Source: Climacium dendroides (Eukaryota > Streptophyta > Bryopsida > Hypnales > Climaciaceae). Taken from it: a stretch of DNA of 64,000 nt. Position 1 is the first letter of the stretch, and every line of letters starts with the position of its first letter. The position numbers and the translations under genes are program-made. Positions 56,598-64,000 of this stretch are shown here, piece by piece. The notes beneath the pieces are model-generated. The model saw only the letters and a list, made by a program, of their open reading frames with translations, ran no database searches and was not told where the DNA came from. The stretch spans positions 49,742,588 through 49,806,587 of the forward strand of contig OX467082.1 in assembly GCA_950106755.1 (NCBI GenBank), written 5' to 3'.

Positions 56598-57035
56598 GAC
56601 CCCTCTAAATCTGATGTGGACATTTTTGCAGCAGTCACGTGTAAGTCATTCTGGAGTCGCGTCTGACCCCATCTAAATTTGACGTGGACAATTTGAACGT
56701 AGTCGTGCTGAAGTCATGTTAGAGTCGTGTATGACCCCTTTTAAATCTGATGTGGACAGATTGGGCGTAGTTACAAGGAAGTCATTCTGAAGTTGCATCC
56801 GACCCCTTTTAAATCTGACGTGGATGTTCTGAACCGGTCGTCCTGTAGTCATGCTAGAGTCGTGCGTGACCCTTCCTAAATCTGACGTGGACGTCAATCG
56901 CAGTCATTGTGTAGTCATGTTGAAGTTGCATCTGACCCCTTTAAAATCTGACATGGACATCACTCGCAGTCATGGTGAAGTCACGTTGCAGTGGTGTCTG
57001 ACCCCTCCTAAATCTGACGTGGACATTCCAAACAG
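56598..57035 (+). repeat. Subterminal array, seven units of 66-68 bp
   Basis: The conserved core 'GACCCCTCCTAAATCTGACG' plus 'TGGAC' recurs at 56,598, 56,665, 56,733, 56,801, 56,868, 56,934 and 57,000. Between cores are variable copies of 'AGTCAT', 'GAAGTCA' and 'AGAGTCGTG'. Subterminal repeats next to the terminus are typical transposase-binding regions of CACTA elements. Confidence 0.85.
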
Positions 57036-57177
57036 AGTCATATTGCAGTCACACTGCAATCGCAAATGAACATGATGTGGGCAACAATTTAGGGGCGGCA
57101 TGGAGTCATTCACAAGTCGTATTGCAGTGTAGATGGAGTTGCGTCACAATAGCACGTGCACTATTTCGCTAGTAGTG

Positions 57178-58402
57178 CTGAAGTCACGGCAACTTCGAAG
57201 GGGTCATTCACTAGTCGGTTCATCTACACTACATTCAAGTAATATGTACTACCTAATTACGTGCAAACGAGCAAGAACAACATTGCAAACGCAGAGCCGT
57301 GGCTGAGGAAACGGTAAGCCAACAAAAATTGACACAACAATGACAAATTCACAGGCACAGAGTTAGAAATTGAGTCCTCTATTGCAAAACAAATGGAGTG
57401 GGATAGAATAGCAGCCTAAATATACATGGCGTCCACAAGTGGATTTAGGGTGCAGTAAGTCTCCAACAAAATTTACAAGCTAAGTCAAGTACCATTAAAA
57501 AGCTTCATTGACTTCTCCGACCATATTGCACAAGACCCCTTCACGTCCTCTATAAACTCCTAGTCTGCTGCGTAATTGGGAACCATGAGGCTCACCCTTG
57601 TTTGTAGAACCTCACGGACGTCCACCCTCACCCACAATGTCCTTACCATGATACTTGTGAGACCCTGGAAGTCCGCTGACCGTTCCAAGGGCCACCTTCT
57701 GCCGTACAGTGCGTGGGTTCATGAGGAAAACTTCATCGCCAATGATGAAACCCTGTGGCATGCAAGCCATACCACTATTCAATTAACGATTACATAATAA
57801 AAAAAGCGCAAGATGCAATTCACTTGAGACATCATGCATTTTAGAATGGCCTATAAGGTTCACAGGAGTATTACTTAGTGCAGCGCTGCGGAGCCTGTGA
57901 ATATACCACTTCATCGTGGGACTGATTCACGATGGACACTTGAATGACCAACGACAATGCTGATAGGCGGGATGAACTCATATCCCACAACAACAATGCA
58001 AGAAAAAACTACAAACAACAATTGGTAGTCGATCTTGGCAATGGCGTCCATTTCTGTTCTCAGAGTAACACCCTGCATTGCATACGCCATTGAGTCATTG
58101 TGAAGTCATGAAGCAGTCATGGACAGAATTCATGACTTTCCCAACACTACAGTACGACTTGATGACCAGCCATGATTGGAACGTCACTTCTGGGCAACTT
58201 ATACACGACAAGAACACAACTGAAGGGTGGACCGCTTGAACAAAAAGTGAAATGAGTGCTATGTAGTGCCTACCTTATCACGGCGCGATCCTGTGGCAGA
58301 GGCTGACTTCGATCGCGTGTTCTGCTTCCCCATCCTTGCCTGCAAAAACAAGGAGCAGAAGTTAAAAACCAAAAAAATATGAAGGTGAGGGTCGTAGGGT
58401 GT
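57178..58402. other. CACTA-like element, non-coding part
   Basis: Scattered AGTCAT and GAAGTCA motifs like those of the subterminal array (for example 58,080-58,150). No convincing frame; the 73-codon frame at 57,576-57,797 has no motif. Confidence 0.45.
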
Positions 58403-58891
58403 TCAAACCAGACGGACTACAAGTCCCTCACCTCCCACCATGTTCACAAAATTGTATCCAGTTCCACTTCTGCGCTTCAGGAGCCACTGAGATTTGGACT
58501 TGTTCACAACTTGCGGGTACTTTGCACGGAAGGTAGTCACGTCGAGGCATCTCCAGAAGGCTTCCAACAAAGGCCACAGGTATAACTTCAAATATTCCTT
58601 GTCATCAGCCAAGGTGCGCAGCCACTTCACATAGAAAGGATTTGTGATGAGCACGTTGGATTGTGCATTCTCCGTGACCCTACAAAGCTTACTATCTACA
58701 ATGATTGTGTTCTCTGGATTGAACTCAGGGTACTGTCCGTACACTACAAATAAGTTTTTTTGACCCGAGGTTCCTTTATCTTGTTCCCCTCCACTTTCGG
58801 AATCAGCTGTGCAAGACCAACAAAAGAGTGGATCCCTATCATAGGCACGACTGTAAAACCCTGCCAACATTTGACGGACCACATCTTCCAT
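58403..58891 (-). CDS. Unknown protein fragment in CACTA-like element (162 aa)
   Basis: An open minus-strand frame with good amino-acid balance. It has conserved-looking aromatic blocks ('NPFYVKWLRTLADD', 'LYLWPLLEAFWRCLDV') and an acidic Gly-rich segment near residue 35. I do not recognise the family. It may be an exon of the element's second gene, or the C-terminal part of the same transcription unit as the remnants at 59.4-62.1 kb, since all are on the minus strand. The start is the first ATG of the frame and may not be the real one. Confidence 0.45.
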   Translation of the reverse strand: MEDVVRQMLAGFYSRAYDRDPLFCWSCTADSESGGEQDKGTSGQKNLFVVYGQYPEFNPENTIIVDSKLCRVTENAQSNVLITNPFYVKWLRTLADDKEYLKLYLWPLLEAFWRCLDVTTFRAKYPQVVNKSKSQWLLKRRSGTGYNFVNMVGGEGLVVRLV

Positions 58892-59359
58892 GTACGGAGC
58901 ACTTCTACTACCTCAAAATGCAACTTTGAAGTGCCTAAAGCATCGGTCCAAAAAGTGCTTCAGCCATGGTCAGAAAACTACTCTATAGAACTGCATATGG
59001 TTGCTAGCACGGATACTACAGTTCGGGTTTGGAGTAGCAAGCAAATTGCAGTCCAACAGGGTTCCTTGTACATTGAAAATGACAAGCTTCCGAACATGTA
59101 AACTACTGCCGCCCATCCGATTAGTCACGAGGTCCTGCAATGTAAGGAAAGGCACTCTGGGAACGGACGCACATGGACTTGTGTGCTTGGAGATACAAAC
59201 CTTAGGAGACTTGGGAGCTTTCTTAGCCTTCCTTGACGGCGCTGCTGCGACATTGGCTGCAGTTAAGCGGTTAGTGGAGGCGTCCTCGAAACCTCCCTCG
59301 CTTCCTTCATCGGGGCTGACCTCTACGTCGCAGCTTGACAGGGTTGGCTCCTCGGAGGA

Positions 59360-60086
59360 CTAGGCTGCATCAGCGTCTACTGCAACGACTGCTGGAGCTG
59401 CTCCCGTATCTGCTGCAATGGCGGGTGAACCTGCAGCGGCGTGCAACACAGACACATCACTGCCTGCCTCTCCTAGAACCGGGGCTTCTGGTGTGGAGTA
59501 CATTTGGTCTTGGTCGGCCATCTCGCTTAGTGGCTGGTCATCCACACTTGTAAGAGCAACAACTACCGAAGGATTCTTGGGCGATGTACGGTATGGGTCG
59601 GTGGATTCCTGTTCAACGCCATGGACAGGCTCCACAGCGACTACAGTCTCAGCGCACTCCGAAGTGGGCAAAGTCTCGGGAGATGCTTCACGCTCTGCTA
59701 CCTTCCAATGGGGGGATGGGGATTTTCGGATATCCGAGGTTGGGATTTCGCCGTCCGAGGACAAAGTCAACAATGCCGGAGGGGCTAGCTGATCACCTGC
59801 TTCAGAAACCGTCTTCTTCTCCAACAACTAACTTGCACGCTTGTCCACTGACTTCTTCACGAGGTGTCTCTTCCTGCGAGAAACTGCCCCCAGCAGAAAC
59901 CTCGTTGTCCAATGCAGAGGCAGTCCCGGATGGGCTCCCTTCTATTCTCCCCTTTGACCTTCCCATAAATTCCGAAAACATGACCTGCAGGTCGTCAATT
60001 GCAGACGCCTGAGCCTCAGCTGTTGCTTGCATTTTATAGAATTTTTCATCCACCTCACGCTTGAAAGATTCCACCGTTGATTTCAA
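59360..60086 (-). CDS. Putative coiled-coil and acidic region of the CACTA-like gene
   Basis: Two overlapping minus frames. 60,086-59,802 encodes a helical start ('STVESFKREVDEKFYKMQ') followed by Ser/Gly/Glu-rich sequence. 59,827-59,360 encodes an acidic, Pro/Val/Ala-rich low-complexity protein. They may be joined by splicing or by a frameshift. A coiled coil after the DNA-binding part is common in plant Ptta/En/Spm proteins, which supports but does not prove the link. Confidence 0.35.
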
Positions 60087-60089
60087 AGT

Positions 60090-61189
60090 CCCATCATCTG
60101 CGGTTGCACTCTGTCGAACACCAATAAGACAAGATTCAAGGATTACTCATGCATGTACTGAAACCGGCTGGAAGTTGCAATCGAATCATTCCTGAGTCGC
60201 TTAAACCAAAACATGACTTTTCCACAACTTCAATGACAAAATATGACTTCCAAATCACTACACAACAACTTCATAATGATACACAACAATGCCTAATGAC
60301 TTCAAACTGACTCTTGTGCTGGACATGGTTCATGTACATTGCCATTAATGCCACGCATTTTCTTGCCTGGGATACTCATGCTCTCTACTTTTGTCACGAG
60401 TGTAGACACCAACGTCGAAGTCATTTCCCCCTCCATTCAAAGCCATACATACACACTAGCACGGTTTAATTCTACAAGGAATGGACTAGAGGAAGTTACT
60501 ATTCACCAGACTACATCAGAGCATCAATCGTACCTGTAGTCTTAGTGGGTTTAGGGTATGATCAACGAGGAGTTACGCATCTTCAAATCAGACAGGGATA
60601 TGTTACGCATTGTCTCCAAGTATAACAACAAATCAAGGCCAGAGGGGCAAATACTGCAGTCCTTCTGCAGTCATGTACTTACCCGACATGACTGCGACGT
60701 CACTTAGCTGAAGCGAGGCCAACTTCAGAGTGACCACGAGCGAGGAATATCACTACATTGTGACAGCATAATGACTCCAAATCCAAACATTGGAAGAGTA
60801 AAATTCACATTAGCAACACGTGCTTCCAAGCACAACAACAGAGCAATTAAGAAGGATTTGCTCGGGGGCAAGACGTCCTCCACTGTTTGAAGTGATTAAC
60901 TTCACCAGAAGCACAACAAGAAGCCATTCTGAGGCCAAAACTACAAGAACAACAGATGGACGAAAAGGAAAAAACAAACAGAATGTAGAAACTTACAGAT
61001 GTCCCCCCCATAGAAGTGGGAGTGAAGTTTAGTCCATCGGCAAGATCACAAATCCTTGGAATCGTCTCTCAAGCTTCTCTCTACAGTGGAGGCCACGTTA
61101 AGCAAATCAATGGAAATCAATGCATAACTGAGGTGCAGAAATACGAGACCTCTTCACTACCTCTCCACACACCTGACGGACAAAGCAAA
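60090..61189. other. CACTA-like element, intron-like or non-coding part
   Basis: No supported frame. Many ATGACTTC and AGTCAT motifs lie at 60,180-60,310 and 60,650-60,780, including CACTACATTGTGAC at 60,752-60,765, which looks like an internal echo of the terminus. Confidence 0.4.
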
Positions 61190-61227
61190 AGCAGAAGGAC
61201 ATGACAAGAAGAGAGGGGAGCAAAAGG

Positions 61228-62084
61228 ACTCACGAGGGCTGCCTCCTTCCCAACTTGCCCTCTCCTTCCTACGACATGGGACGCCTTCACGCTTTGTCGG
61301 GCAGTCTTCATTTTCAACGCCTTGATCCGTTGGGCAGGTGTGTCCCAATAATCCTTCAGCCTTCCCCACTACGTACCATTGACGTGGTCTGGGCAATCTG
61401 TTTGTCCTGCGAGCCACTTCACCTTCAAGCAAGAGCGCTCCGACTTCATGAACTTGATTATGGCAGTCTTGAAGCCGGCTTGGCTAAGGGGTTGCCCTTT
61501 GTACTCGAACTCTTGGTCCAGAGCCTCCCTGAGTTTGCGCACTACAAAAGGGTCCTGCTTGGTAGTGCAGGACATATCCAACATTCTTGGAGTATAATCG
61601 CGGATAGCCTCATCCCACGCATTTTTCTCCTTGCAGCCTACATCGACTTCACCTCCCTCGCACACAAAGACATAATTTGCCTTCTTCCCTTTTGCCCCAC
61701 GATCGTGACTCCGTTGTCGTACTCCTGGCGTCTCTTTTGCCTTCCTGCCCTATCCTCGCTGTCATGTGTAGGCGTTGCAGCACTCTCAGACCACGGCGCT
61801 CCAAATGAAGGTGGTTGAGGTCTGCTCCAAGTTGGGGGGGGGGGGGTGCGAGGGTTTCTCGGGCATCCACTGTGCTGGTTGCCATGTCCATCCCGATGCG
61901 TACGGTGGCGCGGAAGAGGGAGGTGCCGCATCCACGGGCTTTGCAATGTGTTTCTCCTTCACCAGCGATTTGGATGGGACAGCATGCTTCCAGCGCTTTG
62001 ACCTGCGATCCACCAGAGGCTCGCTCTCAAGCATGTCCTCGTCGCTTGAGTCTTATCATGACTCCATAGCGTCTGCACAATGAG
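61228..62084 (-). pseudogene. Plant transposase remnant, Ptta/En/Spm-like
   Basis: One frame, with a single TAG near 61,369, reads 'DYTPRMLDMS', a helical region, 'KVKWLAGQTDCPDHVNGT', stop, then 'WGRLKDYWDTPAQRIKALK' and 'ASHVVGRRGQVGKE'. The last two match the layout of the plant Ptta/En/Spm transposase domain: Trp-x-x-Leu-x-x-Tyr-Trp, a Lys/Arg helix, then His-x-x-Gly-Arg/Ser. The exon may end at the donor GTGAGT (61,228-61,233 on the minus strand). Upstream, a Pro-rich part at 62,034-61,786 is out of frame beyond a run of about 12 G at 61,837. Confidence 0.5.
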
Positions 62085-62356
62085 AGGACCACGCATCGGG
62101 GAAGTCAGCTATGTGTTGAAAAAGTGACGCAAGAGAAGGTGGGACCCTTCAAAGGTTGCAGGTACTTGCAAATGCCAAATTTGCGAACCCATATTGGACG
62201 CCGCGGTGAAAGACAGATGCCTTTTCAAGCATTCTCCGCAACGGCCGCGGAGAAGAACTAATTGCGTGGTGAAAACCTTAAGCCCAAACTACAACATCAA
62301 CGTCACGAAAATTACCTGCAGCATCCGCGCACTTCAGGGATTGCTGCTCAACATGG

Positions 62357-62653
62357 TCACAAGCTATTGCAAGATGCATCATACCTTCTGCGATGGCCTG
62401 CCTCTTCATTGGACTCCGTGGCCTTGGAGGAGGAATCTCGCTCAGAAGGCATGTCATTCAACTCTAGATCTCCTTGGCTGTCGATGCGTCTACGATCCTT
62501 TAGTCTTCGTCCTCGAAGGCCTCGCCGTGGTGGAAGTGTCCGTCTCAATCTACACTTTGTCTTCTCGGCAATTGGAGCGCGGGGTGCTTTCAAGGGGGTC
62601 TTCTTGCTTGTCCCTAGACCGCGGAACACAATAATGAGCGCCACGAAGAACAA
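62357..62653 (-). CDS. Arg-rich open frame at the start of the CACTA-like gene
   Basis: 98 codons with a hydrophobic start, a very basic segment ('RRTLPPRRGLRGRRLKDRRR') and an acidic Ser-rich end. It could be the N-terminal exon of the minus-strand gene, or chance. No family is recognised. Confidence 0.25.
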   Translation of the reverse strand: MFFVALIIVFRGLGTSKKTPLKAPRAPIAEKTKCRLRRTLPPRRGLRGRRLKDRRRIDSQGDLELNDMPSERDSSSKATESNEEAGHRRRYDASCNSL

Positions 62654-62779
62654 GAATGCAAGCGCCGCGAGCAGACGCTAAGATAGGTAGTCGCTAAGAA
62701 TCAACTGCAAAAATGATTGCAAAGTCTGAAAATGAACGTCTCTGCGCGGAGGTGACATTAGGGTTTGCTAGTGCATAGT

Positions 62780-64000
62780 GTCGTAGACCAAAATGAGAGG
62801 ATGAAGTTGGTTATATAGAATTTAGAAGTAAAGAGTTGACATTGGTAAAATTTTTTGATTTACAAAATGGTAAACTAATCATATTACCAATATTAACTTT
62901 ACCTCACTATTGGATTAGTAGTAGATAGATAATTTGGTTAAGAAAGATATTATATGTTTCCTATTTTCCTAAAGATCCGGAACCGGATCCGCATCCAAGG
63001 AACTAAATAGGGATCGGAAAAATATACCGGGGCCGGAAGCAAACGCATCCGCATGCCATCGGAAGATTATCGGGACGGGAAGAGGAAATCTCGGATCCAA
63101 CGGTAATCCCATACATCACAGAGGACCGTTCAACGGCTAGATTCCTCCGCGATGATTGCGGAAACGGCTACTTTCCCAACGGCTGTGACTGCCAGGAAAG
63201 GATACGTAGGGGTTTGGTTCCTCAAACCTCATTGTGTCTTTGTGGTTTGGAGCACTCTTAGAGCGAGGTCTGTCTTTAGAGGTGTGAGAGGATTGGGTAA
63301 TCTTACTTTCCGGATCCTGTCGTGGAGAGGAAGAGGATTGACCGGGGGGGGGGGGCTGTCGCAAGAAAAGGGTAGGAGGTTTGAGTGTTTTTGGAGAGTT
63401 CTGCAACCATGGTGAAGGCGGAAGCAAGCGGGTCGTCTCCCTTCAAGACCAAGAGCATCTGTCCAGTGATTCCGAAGGATGACGGAGAGAGGAAGCAACT
63501 GGAGGAGGATCTGGGTCAATTGGGGTGTGCGGGATTCCTATGCCGACCATGGAGTTTGAAGAGCGAGGAAATGATTCGGGAGCTGATGAATGAGCAGTCG
63601 AACGAATGGATCAAGACCGTCCGAGCTCTGCCCGAAAAGTGGACTATGGACATCTGGAAGAGGGTCTACGACTTTCCTCGATCTGGAGAGGGGATGGCTT
63701 CGCGGGTTCACAAATTCGCGGAAGGTAAATTCTCTAATCCTCCTCACCCTAAGGATGGCTACGCAGTAGCAGATTGCAAAGTAGCAAGAGAGAGGAGGAT
63801 GTTAGAATTTATAGTACCAATCCTGTATTCGGAACGGCCAAACCAGGTCACGGTGACATGGGCCAATACGATCTTCGGAGCATTGAGTGGAGAGAGGAAG
63901 GTGTTTTGGGGAGGGATAGTGAAAGATCTGGTAGGAAAGATGGTAAACGCCCTAGGAAACGCAAAGGCCACTCCCATTGGGCCATTCCTCTTTCACTTAT
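62780..64000 (+). mobile_element. Possible X-family copy X3, 5' part, cut by window end
   Basis: TGTCGTAG at 62,780 resembles the X1 terminus TGTCGCAAC. It is followed by sequence that becomes rich in CCGGAT motifs at 62,974-63,020, including GGAACCGGAT, also present in the X1 5' region, and then by an open reading frame. The assignment to the X family is an inference from these shared traits; I see no long direct alignment. A run of 12 G at 63,340 precedes the ORF. Confidence 0.35.
63409..64000 (+). CDS. Unknown ORF, partial, runs off the window
   Basis: The ATG at 63,409 sits in an ACCATGG context that favours plant initiation, and the frame stays open for 197 codons to the window end. Composition is that of a real protein: balanced and rich in Lys, Glu and Trp, with 'KVFWGGIVKDLVGKM' and 'FIVPILYSERPNQVTV' blocks. 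I recognise no catalytic motif. Its position after a CCGGAT-rich region, as in X1, suggests it is the N-terminal part of an X-type protein of which X1 keeps a C-terminal part. No homology between the two can be shown because they do not overlap. Confidence 0.7.
   Translation, partial: MVKAEASGSSPFKTKSICPVIPKDDGERKQLEEDLGQLGCAGFLCRPWSLKSEEMIRELMNEQSNEWIKTVRALPEKWTMDIWKRVYDFPRSGEGMASRVHKFAEGKFSNPPHPKDGYAVADCKVARERRMLEFIVPILYSERPNQVTVTWANTIFGALSGERKVFWGGIVKDLVGKMVNALGNAKATPIGPFLFHL

Larger units (their letters stand above)
56323..62779. mobile_element. CACTA (En/Spm)-like DNA element, right end uncertain
   Basis: It begins CACTACAAGG, the hallmark terminus of plant CACTA elements, exactly where copia E is interrupted. 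It is followed by a long subterminal repeat array and then minus-strand coding remnants, one resembling the plant Ptta/En/Spm transposase. The right terminus is not clear. GCTAGTAGTG at 57,168-57,177 has CACTA form but no matching duplication, and copia E does not resume after it. I place a provisional limit at 62,779, where X-like sequence may start. Copia E does not resume anywhere in the window. Confidence 0.55.

Noticed and set aside
57168..57177. GCTAGTAGTG as the right end of a short CACTA element
   Set aside because: The flanking triplets do not match (GAT left, CTG right) and copia E sequence does not resume after it.
63357..63365. TGTCGCAAG as the 5' terminus of X3
   Set aside because: It lies only about 50 bp before the ORF start, inside the CCGGAT-type region, leaving no room for the 5' part seen in X1.

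Overview
This window looks like an intergenic, transposon-dominated stretch of a large plant nuclear genome. The support is: plant-type Ty1/copia and chromodomain Ty3/gypsy elements; a CACTA-like element with a transposase remnant resembling the plant Ptta/En/Spm family; an hAT transposase remnant; a short (CCCTAAA)n tract; and long AT-rich gaps without genes. A gymnosperm is my best guess from the style of the repeats, but nothing in the sequence proves it. I recognise no ordinary host gene, tRNA, rRNA or CRISPR.

Layout. 1-11.5 kb: AT-rich DNA with a diverged long inverted repeat (arms 2,485-3,925 and 9,590-11,002) enclosing an hAT pseudogene, a GC-rich patch and a compositional island at 7.43-8.07 kb. 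11.5-34.6 kb: a nest of copia elements resolved by target-site duplications (TSDs). Copia A (TSD CCAAG) lies in copia C (TSD AGGCA). C lies in the 5' LTR of copia D (TSD GGATA). Copia B (TSD GTATG) lies in the body of D. D lies in an unclassified element X2, whose 3' end abuts an older copia LTR. 35.18-45.44 kb: X1, another copy of the X family, with ends TGTCGCA...TGCGACA and 5-bp TSD AGTTG. Its reading frame is split by a Ty3/gypsy chromovirus G (TSD GTGGG). G is itself a composite: a minus-strand element carrying an inverted internal block ordered RT-RNaseH-integrase-LTR-gag. 45.4-54.4 kb: AT-rich, gene-poor, with old dispersed repeats and a GC-richer patch near 52 kb. 54.5-56.3 kb: truncated copia E, cut by a CACTA-like element (56.3 to about 62.8 kb) with a 67-bp tandem array and decayed minus-strand genes. 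62.8-64.0 kb: X-like sequence with an open reading frame running off the window.

How the parts work together. They do not form a host pathway; they are parasitic elements at different ages. A and B are two separate, young insertions of one copia family, not a segmental palindrome, because their TSDs differ. Their integrases carry Lys where the catalytic Glu is expected, so they were probably mobilised in trans. All the copia copies use a primer site matching the anticodon arm of initiator tRNA-Met and have LTRs ending in TA or AA rather than CA. The X family (short TGTCGCA inverted ends, 5-bp TSD, CCGGAT-rich flanks, one ORF, no reverse transcriptase or integrase seen) is the best candidate for something undescribed.
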